This document shows positions 7,254-16,939 of a DNA stretch of 64,000 nucleotides, piece by piece. The stretch is taken from NCBI RefSeq assembly GCF_900108945.1, contig NZ_FNYE01000003.1:248001-312000 (forward strand), given 5' to 3'. Under the pieces are notes generated by a model. The model had not been told where the DNA came from, made no database searches, and worked only from the letters and a program-made list of their open reading frames with translations. The DNA comes from Paraburkholderia diazotrophica (GTDB lineage: Bacteria > Pseudomonadota > Gammaproteobacteria > Burkholderiales > Burkholderiaceae). How positions within the stretch are numbered: the stretch's first letter is position 1; each line of letters opens with the position of its first letter. Both the position numbers and the translations under genes were made by a program.

Positions 7254-9265
7254 CAGGCAATCTCCTCAGGCTCGGGCATGCGCTTGGCCGCGCCTGCACC
7301 CGATCCAGCGCCATGGCGCTCTTCGATCAGTTGAACCGTATCGGCCGGGATGTAGTAATCGGTGTCGTTATCGAAGCTGCGGGCGATCACAGTCGCGATC
7401 GCGCCGATGAAGCTCGCGATCGCAAGCCACCAGATGTGCCACGTCAACGCGAAGCCCAGCACGAGGCTGAACCCGCCGATCCACACACCAGCGCTCGTGT
7501 TCGACGGCATATGGATGTCGCGGTACACGGGCTCGCTGCGCTCGACCTTGCGGCGTGCCTTGATCTCGACGAATGCATCGAGCTCGCGCACGACAGGCAG
7601 CGTCGCGAAGTTGTAGATCTGCGGCGGCGAGGTCGTCGCCCATTCGAGCGTGCGGCCACCCCATGGATCGCCCGTCAGATCGCGGTTTTCCGGTTTGTTG
7701 CGATCGCGGATCGACACGACGAGTTGCAGCAGCTGACATGCGATACCCATCGCGACGAGCACGGCGCCCACTTCGGCGACGAGCAGCCACGGATGCCATG
7801 CCGGGTTGTCGTAGTGGTTCAGACGACGCGTCATGCCCATGAAGCCGAGCACGTACAGCGGCGTGAACGCGACCCAGAAGCCGATCTGCCAGAACCAGAA
7901 TGCTGCCTTGCCGAGCTTCTCGTTGAGCTTGAAGCCGAAGGCCTTCGGGAACCAGTAGTTCATGCCCGCGACGTAGCCGAACAGCACGCCGCCGATGATC
8001 ACGTTGTGGAAGTGAGCGATCAGGAACAGGCTGTTGTGCAGCATGAAGTCCGCGCCGGGAATCGCGAGCATCACACCCGTCATGCCGCCGATCGTGAACG
8101 TGACCATGAAGCCGACCGTCCACAGCACAGGCGTCGTGAACTCGATGCGGCCCTTGTACATCGTGAACAGCCAGTTGAACACCTTCACGCCCGTCGGGAC
8201 CGCGATGATCATCGTCGCAATGCCGAAGAACGCGTTCACATCAGCGCCCGAGCCCATCGTGAAGAAGTGGTGCAGCCACACGAGGAACGACAGGACCATG
8301 ATCGAGCAGGTCGCCCAGACCATCGTCTTGTAGCCGAACAGCGGCTTCTTCGCGAACGTCGCGATGACTTCCGAGAAGATGCCGAACGCCGGCAGGATCA
8401 GGATGTAGACCTCGGGGTGACCCCATGCCCAGATCAGATTCAGGTACAGCATCGCGTTGCCGCCGGCTTCGTTCGTGAAGAAGTGCATGCCGAGGTAACG
8501 GTCCAGGCCGAGCAGCGCGAGCGCGACGGTCAGGATCGGGAACGAAGCCATGATCAGCACGTTCGCGCACAGCGAAGTCCACGTGAACACGGGCATCTTC
8601 ATCAGCGTCATGCCGGGCGCGCGCATCTTGATGATGGTCACGAAGAAGTTCACGCCTGTCAGCAGCGTACCGATACCCGAGAGCTGAATACTCCACAGGT
8701 AGTAGTCGACGCCGACGCCGGGACTGAACTGCAACTCGGACAGCGGCGGATATGCCAGCCAGCCGACCTGCGCGAATTCGCCGATCACCAGCGAGATGTT
8801 GATCAGGACCGCGCTGATCGCCGTCATCCAGAACGACAGCGAGTTCAGGAACGGGAACGCGACGTCGCGCGCGCCGATCTGCAGCGGAACGATGATGTTC
8901 ATCAGGCCGACCATGAAGGCCATCGCCATGAAGAAGATCATGATCACGCCGTGCGCCGTGAAGATCTGATCGTAGTGATGCGGCGGCAGATAGCCGGGCG
9001 CGTGATACGCGAGCGCGAGCTGCGTGCGCATCATGATCGCGTCGGCGAAGCCGCGCAGCAGCATGATGAGGGCGACGATGATGTACATCACGCCGAGCTT
9101 CTTGTGGTCGACAGACGTGAGCCATTCGGTCCACAGATAGCGCCACTTGCCGAAATACGTGATTGCGCCGAGCACGGCGAGCGCGCCGAGGATCATGCCG
9201 GCGCCGGCGACCATGATGATCGGCTCGTGATACGGAATGTCCGCGAGGGTTAATTTACCGAACAT
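7253..9265 (-). CDS. cyoB: Cytochrome o ubiquinol oxidase subunit I
   Basis: This is the 670-residue catalytic subunit of the bo3-type quinol oxidase, which reduces O2 to water and pumps protons. Haem and copper ligands are visible: H105 in FTAHGVIM (low-spin haem), [10 protein letters not shown] with the Cu-B His and the cross-linked Tyr, LHHFFTMG (Cu-B His pair), and [10 protein letters not shown] (haem o3 and b ligands). Quinone-site residues R71 and D75 in LLRGFADA match E. coli positions, as does the PPHHYDQ block. The length matches E. coli CyoB (663). It overlaps cyoC and follows cyoA by 2 nt. Confidence 0.97.
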   Translation of the reverse strand: MFGKLTLADIPYHEPIIMVAGAGMILGALAVLGAITYFGKWRYLWTEWLTSVDHKKLGVMYIIVALIMLLRGFADAIMMRTQLALAYHAPGYLPPHHYDQIFTAHGVIMIFFMAMAFMVGLMNIIVPLQIGARDVAFPFLNSLSFWMTAISAVLINISLVIGEFAQVGWLAYPPLSELQFSPGVGVDYYLWSIQLSGIGTLLTGVNFFVTIIKMRAPGMTLMKMPVFTWTSLCANVLIMASFPILTVALALLGLDRYLGMHFFTNEAGGNAMLYLNLIWAWGHPEVYILILPAFGIFSEVIATFAKKPLFGYKTMVWATCSIMVLSFLVWLHHFFTMGSGADVNAFFGIATMIIAVPTGVKVFNWLFTMYKGRIEFTTPVLWTVGFMVTFTIGGMTGVMLAIPGADFMLHNSLFLIAHFHNVIIGGVLFGYVAGMNYWFPKAFGFKLNEKLGKAAFWFWQIGFWVAFTPLYVLGFMGMTRRLNHYDNPAWHPWLLVAEVGAVLVAMGIACQLLQLVVSIRDRNKPENRDLTGDPWGGRTLEWATTSPPQIYNFATLPVVRELDAFVEIKARRKVERSEPVYRDIHMPSNTSAGVWIGGFSLVLGFALTWHIWWLAIASFIGAIATVIARSFDNDTDYYIPADTVQLIEERHGAGSGAGAAKRMPEPEEIA

Positions 9266-9267
9266 GC

Positions 9268-10164
9268 TTACCCCTTGGTCCCGTTAGGCCCACAGTTCGC
9301 GTCCTTCATGTTGTCGACGACGTGACCGTTGTTGTAGCGGGCGACGATGTTGTTGAAGAGCTTGGGATCGACCGACGAGAAGTACGACACAGGCGCCTTC
9401 TCTTCAGGCTGCGCCACCTTGTAGTAGCGGTCCATGTTGAGCTGATCCGTCGATGCGCGAACCTTCGCGACCCATGCGTTGAAGTCTTCGGGCGTTTCGG
9501 CGAGCGTGCGGAACTTCATGTCCGAGAAGCCCTTGCCGCTGAAGTTGGCCGACGCGCCGGCATAGTCGCCGACTTCGTTCGCCAGCAGATGCAGACGCGT
9601 CTGCATGCCTGCCATCGCGTAGATCTGGCCGCCCAGTTGCGGGATGAAGAACGAGTTCATCACCGTGTCGGACGTGATGCGGAAATTCACCGGCGTACCG
9701 ACGGGAATCGCCAGCTGGTTCACTGAAGCGATGCCCAGATCCGGATAGATGAAGAGCCACTTCCAGTCGAGCGCGACGACTTCGACGTTGATCGGCTTTA
9801 CGTTCGATTCCAGCGGCTTGTACGGGTCGAGCTCGTGCGTGCTCTTCCACGTCAGGACGGCGAGGAACAGAATGATCAGCGCAGGGATCGTCCAGACGGC
9901 CACTTCGATCGCGGTCGAATGCGCCCAGTCCGGACGGTATTCGGCCGCCTTGTTCGAGGCGCGATAGCGCCAGGCGAACAGCAGCGTCAGGAGGATGACG
10001 GGGATCACGACGATCAGCATCGTCCACGTCGAAGTCGCGATCAGCGACTTCTCGGCGGCGCCGATGGGGCCTTTCGGCATGAGCACTTCAAGGTTGCACC
10101 CCGTTAGCAGGAACGCCGGGGCAATTGAAACGAGACCGACTAACCGGCCCGCGATTTTTTTCAT
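9268..10164 (-). CDS. cyoA: Cytochrome o ubiquinol oxidase subunit II
   Basis: Starting at the ATG at 10164 gives 298 residues with a lipoprotein signal (AFLLTGC, Cys 23), as in E. coli CyoA; a GAGAGGG site lies upstream. An upstream in-frame ATG at 10194 would only add a non-signal extension. Two transmembrane helices follow (about 40-60 and 82-102). The C-terminal cupredoxin domain has [20 protein letters not shown] and lacks the Cu-A cysteines, as expected for a quinol rather than a cytochrome c oxidase. It is the first gene of the operon. Confidence 0.95.
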   Translation of the reverse strand: MKKIAGRLVGLVSIAPAFLLTGCNLEVLMPKGPIGAAEKSLIATSTWTMLIVVIPVILLTLLFAWRYRASNKAAEYRPDWAHSTAIEVAVWTIPALIILFLAVLTWKSTHELDPYKPLESNVKPINVEVVALDWKWLFIYPDLGIASVNQLAIPVGTPVNFRITSDTVMNSFFIPQLGGQIYAMAGMQTRLHLLANEVGDYAGASANFSGKGFSDMKFRTLAETPEDFNAWVAKVRASTDQLNMDRYYKVAQPEEKAPVSYFSSVDPKLFNNIVARYNNGHVVDNMKDANCGPNGTKG

Positions 10165-10448
10165 CGTCGCGGCCCTCTCTACAAAATCAAACAAACGAAC
10201 GCTTGCATTTCCTTGCTCCTTTTATAAGCGCTCGCATAATACGAAGAACACGTGTTGCAGTACAGCACTTTGATGCGAACGAACTATTGCGCAACAAGCG
10301 GTGAGACATAGTGTCGCAACGCCGCATTTTTTCGATTTCTGGGGCATTCTCGAGACCGAAAAAGCGGGTTTGTAAGTTTCCTGTATGGAGTTGGCGGGCA
10401 TGCCGGATGCATTCGCGAGCGGCATGCGAGAGGACTACGGAGGACGCG

Positions 10449-10868
10449 ATGGACGATCAGTTCGACCTTCGGCGTTTCGTCGACGCTCAGGCCCCGGTTT
10501 ACGCGCAGGCGCTAGCGGAATTGCGCGCCGGACGCAAGCGGAGCCACTGGATGTGGTACGTGTTTCCGCAGATTCAGGGGCTCGGAGAGAGCCCAATGGC
10601 CCAAAAATTTGCGATTACGTCATTGCCCGAAGCTGTCGCATATTTGCAACATCCTGTGCTAAGTCCCCGTTTGAGGGAGGCCACGCAGGCGGTCAATGAA
10701 GTCGAAGGGTCGACGATCGAGAGCATCTTCGGCTACCCGGACTATCTGAAGTTCCGTTCGTCGATGACCTTGTTTTCGAAGGCGGCGCCGGGCGACCCGG
10801 TGTTCGCGAATGCATTGGCGAAGTACTTCAACGGCGAGCCGGACGAGCGGACACTCGAACTCATCTGA
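10449..10868 (+). CDS. DUF1810 family protein
   Basis: This 139-residue protein matches the DUF1810/NTP-pyrophosphohydrolase-like calpastatin family in length and pattern. It shows LRRFVDAQAPVYAQALAELR, the hallmark SHWMWYVFPQIQGLG, the MAQKFAITSLPEAVAYL helix and the C-terminal DPVFANALAKYFNGEPD. The start at 10449 is set by a GGAGG site 5 nt upstream; the frame runs further upstream without one. The biochemical function is not established. It is likely a single-gene unit. Confidence 0.85.
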   Translation: MDDQFDLRRFVDAQAPVYAQALAELRAGRKRSHWMWYVFPQIQGLGESPMAQKFAITSLPEAVAYLQHPVLSPRLREATQAVNEVEGSTIESIFGYPDYLKFRSSMTLFSKAAPGDPVFANALAKYFNGEPDERTLELI

Positions 10869-11057
10869 ACGTGATTCAATGGGCGGCTCGCGGCTTGCCC
10901 GCGAAGCCGCGTCCGCCGCGCGCATCAGGCCGCGCGCCATCGTTGCGCGCATCAACCGTCATGTCAGCCCCGATAAGCGATTCTTAAGGTTCGCACGGCC
11001 ACAATGGCGCGTCGCGAAGCCCGCTACGAGGCTTTGCCATCATGACGGGGCACATAC

Positions 11058-11510
11058 ATGATTGCGATCTACGCGGCGTTGAAAACGGCCGGCTTGCGTC
11101 CGACGTCCAGCCGGGCTGCCGTGCTCAAGCTCTTCCATGAATTTCCGAACGAGCACTTCGGCGCCGATCAGGTGTTCCGCAGACTCTCGCAGGACACGGA
11201 AGCGTGCAGTCTCGCGAGCGTCTATCGCGCGCTCGCGCAATTGCATGAGGCCGATCTCATCTCCAGTGCGTCCCTTGGCGACGCGCGCATCGTCTACGAA
11301 CTGAATCGCGGGAAGCGCCACTATCACCTCGTCTGCAATCGTTGCGGGCGCATCCAGGATGCGTACGATCCGGGCCTCGAAGAACAGCAGGCGAAGATCG
11401 CAGCCGAGCATCACTTTCAATACTCCAGTTCCAATCTGGTGATCTTCGGCCGCTGCGCCGAATGCGAGGGCTTGCCCGTCGAATCGGCGCGGCGGGCCGG
11501 CGCCAGCTGA
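11058..11510 (+). CDS. Fur family transcriptional regulator
   Basis: This 150-residue regulator has the Fur fold: a winged helix at about 1-80 (LKTAGLRPTSSRAAVLKLF and SLASVYRALAQLHEADLI) and a dimerisation/metal domain with RHYHLVCNRCGRIQDAYD. The CxxC pairs (CNRC and CAEC) are the structural zinc site. The C-terminal histidines seen in classical Fur are reduced, so Fe, Zn, Mn or peroxide sensing cannot be assigned. Its target may be outside the window; the neighbouring two-component genes start about 200 nt downstream on the same strand. Confidence 0.85.
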   Translation: MIAIYAALKTAGLRPTSSRAAVLKLFHEFPNEHFGADQVFRRLSQDTEACSLASVYRALAQLHEADLISSASLGDARIVYELNRGKRHYHLVCNRCGRIQDAYDPGLEEQQAKIAAEHHFQYSSSNLVIFGRCAECEGLPVESARRAGAS

Positions 11511-11707
11511 CGCATTCGTTTCGAACCGTCTCTCACTTCGCGTCGCTGTCATGGCGAGGCGTCTTCATCGACGACTGAAGCAGCACGAGCGGCATCCGCA
11601 CGCGGATGGCTGCCGTCTTCGTGTCGGCATGGCGCACCGCCCACGTTGCTAAGGGCGCGTTAAGCTTATGGCGCCGACAATGGAGGCTATTCAGGAGAAA
11701 CAGCGCG

Positions 11708-12370
11708 ATGCGTTTGCTGCTGGTGGAAGATGACGAGATGATCGGCGAGCCCGTTGTGGAGACGATGCGGCGCGCCGGCTATGCGATCGATTGGGCGCAT
11801 GACGGACGCGAAGCCGAGCTATCGCTTGACCACGACGTCTACGACCTGGTGCTGCTCGATCTCGGCTTGCCGAAGGCCGATGGCATCGATGTGCTCAACC
11901 GCTACCGGCGGCGCGGCGGCAGCGCGCCTGTGATCATACTGACGGCGCGCGATGCCGTCGAAAGCCGTATCGTCGGACTCGACGCAGGCGCCGATGATTA
12001 CCTCGTCAAGCCATTTGATCTCGACGAACTTGCCGCACGGGTGCGCGCGCTGCTACGCCGCCGCACGGGGCACACCAATCCCGTCTATGCGCACGGCGAT
12101 CTGACGCTGAATCCCGCCACGCATGAAGCCACGCTCAAAGGCGAACTGCTTTCGCTCGTGCCGCGCGAATTCAGCCTGTTGCAGGCGCTGATCGAAGAAC
12201 CGATGCGCGTCTTCACGCGCCCCGAGCTGGAAGAGAAGCTATACGGCTGGGGCGAGGAAGTGGGCAGCAACACGATCGAAGTGCATGTGCACAGCTTGCG
12301 GCGCAAGATAGGCTCGGATCAGATCGTGACGGTGCGCGGCGTCGGCTATCGGCTGAAGAGGTGCGAGTGA
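11708..12370 (+). CDS. OmpR-type response regulator (QseB/PmrA-like)
   Basis: This is a 220-residue response regulator. The receiver domain has the acidic pocket LLVEDDEMI, the phosphoacceptor Asp in LVLLDLGLP, the Thr in IILTARD and the Lys in YLVKPFD. The winged-helix DNA-binding domain covers about 125-218 and ends in the usual VRGVGYRLKRCE. The start at 11708 follows an AGGAGA site; the frame is open further upstream without support. It overlaps its kinase gene by 4 nt (GTGA), so the two are translationally coupled. The stimulus is unknown. Confidence 0.92.
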   Translation: MRLLLVEDDEMIGEPVVETMRRAGYAIDWAHDGREAELSLDHDVYDLVLLDLGLPKADGIDVLNRYRRRGGSAPVIILTARDAVESRIVGLDAGADDYLVKPFDLDELAARVRALLRRRTGHTNPVYAHGDLTLNPATHEATLKGELLSLVPREFSLLQALIEEPMRVFTRPELEEKLYGWGEEVGSNTIEVHVHSLRRKIGSDQIVTVRGVGYRLKRCE

Positions 12371-13701
12371 CGTCGATCCGGCGCTGGCTGCTGGGCTGGC
12401 TGATTGCCGGGCTGGCTGCGGCAGCGCTGATCGCGGGTTACGGCATCTTCCACACCGCGCGCGAAGAGGCAAGCGAACTGTTCGATTACGAACTGCGCAC
12501 GGTCGCGCTTTCCGTGCCCGCGAACATCAGCAGTACGGATACGCTCACGCACAGCACGCCGGATTTCGAAGGACTTTCCGACGATCGTCTTTTCATCGAG
12601 GTCTGGGACCAGGCGGGCACGAGCATCTACAAGTCGCTGGACGGCATCGACCTTGCGCGCTTTCCCGCGGGCCTTCGCACGATCGAGCGCGATGAGTATC
12701 ACTGGCGCGTGTTCGGCGTTCAGGAAGGCGACCGCTTCGTGCAGGTCGCGCAGCCCGTCTCCGTGCGCGACGACCTGGCGCTGCGGCTCGCATTGCGCAC
12801 GCTATGGCCATTGGCACTGCTCATTCCCGCGATCATTCTGATCGTGCTCTTTGTCGTGGGGCGTGGGCTTGCGCCGCTCGGCAGCATTTCGCGCGCGCTC
12901 GCGACGCGTTCGTTCGATTCGCTGGAACCCTTGCGTCTCGATGGGCGCATGCCCGTCGAAATGAAGCCGCTCGTCGATGCGCTCAATGACTTGCTAAACC
13001 GCCTGAACGTCGCCTCGCAGTCTCAGCGCACGTTCGTTGCCGATGCGGCGCACGAACTGCGTTCGCCGCTTGCCGCGCTGAAATTGCAGTTGCAGGCGGC
13101 CGAGCGCGACGGTTCGCTGATCGGCAGCAAGCGGACATTCGAGCGCATCGAAGGGCGCCTGAACCGGCTGATTCATCTCGTGCATCAATTGCTGACGCTC
13201 GCGCGCGAGGACGCGCAGCGCAGCGCGCGGTTCGAGCCGGTGAGCCTGCGCAGACTGTGCGAGCGCACGGTCGGAGATTTTTCGCTGCTTGCGGAGGCAA
13301 GGCAAATCGATCTCGGTCTCGAATGCCAGCACGCTCATGGCATCGACGATGCCTACAAGGTTCGCGCGGAAGCGGGAGGCATCGAGGTGCTGCTCAACAA
13401 TCTGATCGACAACGCGATTCGCTATACGCCGCCAGGCGGCAAGGTCGATGTGATTCTGTCGCGCAGCGGTGCGGAGATCAGCGTCGGCGTGTCGGACAGC
13501 GGTCCGGGCATTCCGGAGGCCGAGCGCGAGCGTGTCTTCGACCGCTTCTATCGCAGCGCGGGGACCAAGGAGCATGGCAGCGGCTTGGGGCTCGCGATTG
13601 CGCTGAAGATCGCGCAGCGGCATCACGCGGCGCTTCGGATGGAGAACAATGAAGAGCGGCCGGGGCTGCGGGTTACGTTGGCGGGGTTGCGGGGGGAGTA
13701 G
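12367..13701 (+). CDS. Sensor histidine kinase (QseC-like)
   Basis: This is a 444-residue membrane kinase, starting at a GTG that overlaps the regulator stop; a GTG two codons upstream is the alternative. It has TM1 at about 7-27, a periplasmic sensor of roughly 120 residues, and TM2 around 145-165 (LWPLALLIPAIILIVLF). HAMP follows, then the H-box DAAHELRSPLAAL and the ATPase boxes NLIDNAIRYTPPGG, SDSGPGIPEAERERVF and GSGLGLAIA. It pairs with the upstream OmpR-type regulator. Its 3' end faces the convergent CusS-like kinase gene. Confidence 0.92.
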   Translation: MTSIRRWLLGWLIAGLAAAALIAGYGIFHTAREEASELFDYELRTVALSVPANISSTDTLTHSTPDFEGLSDDRLFIEVWDQAGTSIYKSLDGIDLARFPAGLRTIERDEYHWRVFGVQEGDRFVQVAQPVSVRDDLALRLALRTLWPLALLIPAIILIVLFVVGRGLAPLGSISRALATRSFDSLEPLRLDGRMPVEMKPLVDALNDLLNRLNVASQSQRTFVADAAHELRSPLAALKLQLQAAERDGSLIGSKRTFERIEGRLNRLIHLVHQLLTLAREDAQRSARFEPVSLRRLCERTVGDFSLLAEARQIDLGLECQHAHGIDDAYKVRAEAGGIEVLLNNLIDNAIRYTPPGGKVDVILSRSGAEISVGVSDSGPGIPEAERERVFDRFYRSAGTKEHGSGLGLAIALKIAQRHHAALRMENNEERPGLRVTLAGLRGE

Positions 13702-13749
13702 GGGTTGGTGTTTCCGGATGCTGGCGAAAGACCAGGCGAACCAGTTTCA

Positions 13750-15201
13750 TCACAGAAACACCAGCACGAACCTTGTCCCGCTCGCATCGCTTTCCGCATG
13801 CACCGTACCGCCATGCAGTTCCATGATGGTGCGCACGATCGCAAGCCCAAGACCTGTCGATCCCGGCGATCCTTGCGATGCGTGCGATGAAGTCAACGAG
13901 CTGCGCGACGGATCGATGCGATAGAAGCGATCGAAAATCCGCTCGAGGTGTTCGGGCGCAATCGGCTCGCCTTCGTTCGACACCGTGACGCGCACGCGAT
14001 CGTCTGTCCGATGTGCGTCCAGCACGATCTCCTTGCCACGCGGCGTGTAGCGCAATGCGTTGGCAAGCAGATTGCTGAGCGCGCGGCGGAACAGTTCGAG
14101 ATCGGCGGTGAGCATCGCCGAGCCCGTCACGCGTATGCGCACGTCGGCATCTTCGGCGACGCCCTCGAAGTACTCGCCGATGTGCGTCAGCTCCTGTACG
14201 GCATCGAATACGCGCATGTGCTTGACGAACTGCGGATGCTCCGCGCGCGCGAGGAACAACACGTTCTCGATCATCCGCGACAGCCGCTCGCATTCCTCCA
14301 GATTGGATGCGAGCAGCGCTTCGTACTCGTCGGTGGAACGCGGACGCGCGAGCGCGACTTCCGTTGCGCCTCGCATGTTGGAGAGCGGCGTACGCATGTC
14401 GTGCGCGAGATCCGCCGTGAAGCGCGACATCTGCTTGAAGCCATGATCCATGCGTTCGAGCATCGCGTTGAGCGTCGTCACCAGCGTTTCGAGTTCGCGC
14501 GGCACGCTGGCCACGGCAATGCGCGTATTCAGGCGGTTGACGGTGACTTCGCTCGCGCTCGCCGCAATTTCGCGCACAGGCCGCATCGCCGCGCGTATCA
14601 GCAGATAGCTCAGCATCGTCGTCAGAATCACGCCGATGGTGCCGCAGATCTTGAGCGTATCGCGATAGTGATCGAGCAGCGCATAGCGGTCGCTCATGTT
14701 GCGCGCGATCAGGATGCTGACCATTTCGCCGTCGCGCAGCTTCGCATCCGTGGCGATGCCGCGTATCGGCGAGCCCGTCCTGTTCGTCCAGCCGGCAATC
14801 GATGCTTCCGTGATGCGCGCCGTTTCAGGCACTCGCGCAATGGAGCGCCCGGCGGACAGAATCGAGTTGTCGCCGACGGGCATCGCCGTGCCGAGCGTGC
14901 TCACCACGTTGTGTTCGATGGCGAGTTGCCCATCGGGATCGAACACTTCGATCGACATGCCCGGATTGCCCAGCACGATGCTCGTGATGCGGTCGCCATG
15001 CTCGCGAATGCCCGCCGTCGTATCGATCTCTGCCGCGAGACGGCGAGCGTGGCGCGCGGCGAGCACGATGCTCATGTCATCCTGCGAGCTGACTTCGCGT
15101 TCCAGCGCGCGATAGAGAAAGTTGCCGACCAGCACGAACACCGCGAGCGTCGTCGCGCCGAAAGCGAGCGCGAGCGTGGCGGTGATCGAGCGGCCGCGCA
15201 T
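13750..15201 (-). CDS. Heavy-metal-type sensor histidine kinase (CusS-like)
   Basis: This is a 483-residue kinase starting at the ATG at 15201, which overlaps the regulator stop by one base (TGATG). It carries TM1 at about 8-28, a periplasmic domain to about 165, TM2, HAMP, the H-box DLAHDMRTPLSNM, and the N/G boxes LLANALRYTPRG and GSTGLGLAIV. The architecture and the ALEREVSSQDDMSI start of the sensor domain are those of CusS/CopS/IrlS kinases for copper, silver or other metals. No metal efflux or copper resistance genes lie nearby, so the ligand is inferred from family only. Confidence 0.9.
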   Translation of the reverse strand: MRGRSITATLALAFGATTLAVFVLVGNFLYRALEREVSSQDDMSIVLAARHARRLAAEIDTTAGIREHGDRITSIVLGNPGMSIEVFDPDGQLAIEHNVVSTLGTAMPVGDNSILSAGRSIARVPETARITEASIAGWTNRTGSPIRGIATDAKLRDGEMVSILIARNMSDRYALLDHYRDTLKICGTIGVILTTMLSYLLIRAAMRPVREIAASASEVTVNRLNTRIAVASVPRELETLVTTLNAMLERMDHGFKQMSRFTADLAHDMRTPLSNMRGATEVALARPRSTDEYEALLASNLEECERLSRMIENVLFLARAEHPQFVKHMRVFDAVQELTHIGEYFEGVAEDADVRIRVTGSAMLTADLELFRRALSNLLANALRYTPRGKEIVLDAHRTDDRVRVTVSNEGEPIAPEHLERIFDRFYRIDPSRSSLTSSHASQGSPGSTGLGLAIVRTIMELHGGTVHAESDASGTRFVLVFL

Positions 15202-15878
15202 CAGGCCGGTTCCTTGATTTCGAGTACATAGCCGACGCCGCGCACCGTATGAATCAGCTTGACGGGGAAGTTGTCGTCGACCTTGCTGCGCAAACGGCGG
15301 ATCGCGACTTCGACGACATTCGTATCGCTGTCGAAATTCATATCCCATACATACGACGCAATCTGCGTGCGGCTCAACACTTCGCCGTGACGGCGCGCAA
15401 GCAGTTGCAGCAGCGAGAACTCACGCGGCGTGAGGTCGATGCGCATTCCGCCGCGCTTGACGCGCCGGCGGTTCACATCCATTTCGAGGTCGCCGATTCG
15501 GATCAGCTCGCTCTCGCGCGGCGGGCCGCGTCGCGCGAGCGTGCGCACGCGCGCGAGCAGTTCGACGAATGCAAAGGGCTTGACGAGATAATCGTCGGCG
15601 CCGAGTTCGAGTCCACGCACGCGGTCGTCAACATCGTCGCGCGCGGTGAGAAAGAGCACAGGCGTGGTGCGCGTCGCGCGCAGCGTCTTCACGACGGTCC
15701 AGCCGTCCATCCACGGCAGCATCACGTCGAGAATGATGACGTCGTAGTCCTCCTCTTGCGCGAGGATCAGCCCATGCGAGCCGTCGTTCGCGACTTCGAC
15801 CGAATAGCCGGATTCTTCCAGCCCTTTCTTCAGATACGCGGCCGTTTTGGGCTCGTCTTCGATCACGAGGATGCGCAT
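15201..15878 (-). CDS. Heavy-metal-type response regulator (CusR/IrlR-like)
   Basis: This is a 225-residue OmpR-family regulator: acidic pocket [11 protein letters not shown], phosphoacceptor Asp in [14 protein letters not shown], then [28 protein letters not shown] split across 93-120, and a winged helix ending in [15 protein letters not shown]. The [15 protein letters not shown] helix and [19 protein letters not shown] are typical of heavy-metal regulators. An ATG two codons upstream (15884) has its GGAG only 2 nt away; the ATG at 15878 has better spacing. It is the first gene of the pair with its kinase. Confidence 0.9.
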   Translation of the reverse strand: MRILVIEDEPKTAAYLKKGLEESGYSVEVANDGSHGLILAQEEDYDVIILDVMLPWMDGWTVVKTLRATRTTPVLFLTARDDVDDRVRGLELGADDYLVKPFAFVELLARVRTLARRGPPRESELIRIGDLEMDVNRRRVKRGGMRIDLTPREFSLLQLLARRHGEVLSRTQIASYVWDMNFDSDTNVVEVAIRRLRSKVDDNFPVKLIHTVRGVGYVLEIKEPA

Positions 15879-15986
15879 CGCCATGCTCCGTTGCGGATTG
15901 ATTTTTTAATCATACCGACATGGGGACGAGGGCTGATTACATTTCGGTAATGTGCGGATGCCAGCGCGCATGCACGCCGTGCGAAT

Positions 15987-16016
15987 AAAAAAAAAGCGCC
16001 TCCCAAAGGAGGCGCT
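15987..16016 (-). terminator. Rho-independent terminator of the NitT/TauT-type ABC operon
   Basis: AGCGCCTCC (15995-16003) pairs with GGAGGCGCT (16008-16016) around a CAAA loop. On the minus strand the hairpin is followed by a run of nine T. It lies 36 nt past the permease stop. Confidence 0.9.
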
Positions 16017-16051
16017 CAATTGCAACAACACAACCACTGCGAGAAATTCAA

Positions 16052-16915
16052 TCAGCTGATATTCGGCCGCCACTTCAGCAAGCGCTGTTCGACGGCCGTC
16101 AGCAGATAATCGGCGGCCAATGCGACGACGGCCAGCACGATCATCGCCGCGAACACGCCGCTTGCATTGAACGCGCCTTGCGCCGTCGAGATCAGCAGCC
16201 CGATGCCTTGCTTCGAGCCAAGAAACTCGCCGACCACGGCACCGACCAGCGCAAAGCCGAAGCTCACGTGCAGGCTCGCGAGAATCCAGCTCAGCGCCGA
16301 GGGAATCACGACGGAAGTCGTCACCTGGCGCCGCGACGCGCCCAGAATCTGCGCGTTCGCGATCATGTAACGGTCCGCTTCGCGCACGCCCTGGAATGCA
16401 TTCGCGAACACGACGAAGAACACCATCACGACGGCGAGCGCGACCTTCGACGCCATCCCCAGACCCAGCGCAATCACGAACACCGAACCGAGCACCACGC
16501 GCGGAATCGAGTTGGCGATCTTGATGTAGAGGCTGAACACATCGGAGAGCAGCTTGTTGCGTCCCAGCACGATGCCGCAAAACACACCCGCCACCGAGCC
16601 GATGATGAAGCCGAGCCCCGTCTCTTCGAGCGTGACCCATACCTGCGTGAGCAGCGGCCCTTGCGACGTGCCGTTCACGAACCAGTCGACGATCTGCTCG
16701 AAGATCGCCGACGGCATCGAGAAGAAGAACGGATCGATCCACTTCATGCGCGCCGACACTTCCCAGCCGCCGAGCACGATCACGAGGACGGCGATGCGCA
16801 GCCCGATCACGAGCGCGTTGCGTTGACGGATGCGCTTTTGCGCGATGCGTTCGACCTGCGCGAGCGAACTGGCGTCGAGGCCGGCAGGCATCATGCGTTG
16901 AGGCGTAGTAGACAT
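16052..16915 (-). CDS. ABC transporter permease, NitT/TauT (SsuC-like) family
   Basis: This 287-residue inner-membrane permease has six predicted helices. The cytoplasmic EAA loop reads AFQGVREADRYMIANAQILGAS at about 170-191, followed by the family segment VVIPSALSWILASLHVSFGFAL. The form matches SsuC/TauC/ThiX permeases. It lies third in a three-gene operon (binding protein, ATPase, permease), 24 nt after the ATPase gene, and is followed by a terminator. The substrate may be a sulfonate, nitrate-like anion, pyrimidine precursor or similar small molecule; the sequence does not decide. Confidence 0.9.
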   Translation of the reverse strand: MSTTPQRMMPAGLDASSLAQVERIAQKRIRQRNALVIGLRIAVLVIVLGGWEVSARMKWIDPFFFSMPSAIFEQIVDWFVNGTSQGPLLTQVWVTLEETGLGFIIGSVAGVFCGIVLGRNKLLSDVFSLYIKIANSIPRVVLGSVFVIALGLGMASKVALAVVMVFFVVFANAFQGVREADRYMIANAQILGASRRQVTTSVVIPSALSWILASLHVSFGFALVGAVVGEFLGSKQGIGLLISTAQGAFNASGVFAAMIVLAVVALAADYLLTAVEQRLLKWRPNIS

Positions 16916-16939
16916 TAAACGAGCTCCAGCCTGATTGAA

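Noticed and set aside
7313-9253. A 646-codon open frame antisense to cyoB
   Set aside because: It mirrors a well-supported gene with all haem and copper ligands. Its product is Arg/His/Asp-rich low-complexity sequence, as expected from antisense reading of GC-rich codons.
9268-10164. Subunit II as a cytochrome c oxidase
   Set aside because: The Cu-A cysteines are absent and a lipoprotein signal is present, as in the quinol oxidase CyoA.
13948-15231. A 427-codon plus-strand frame opposite the CusS-like kinase
   Set aside because: Shadow of the kinase gene. It is rich in Arg, His and Ala without any domain pattern.
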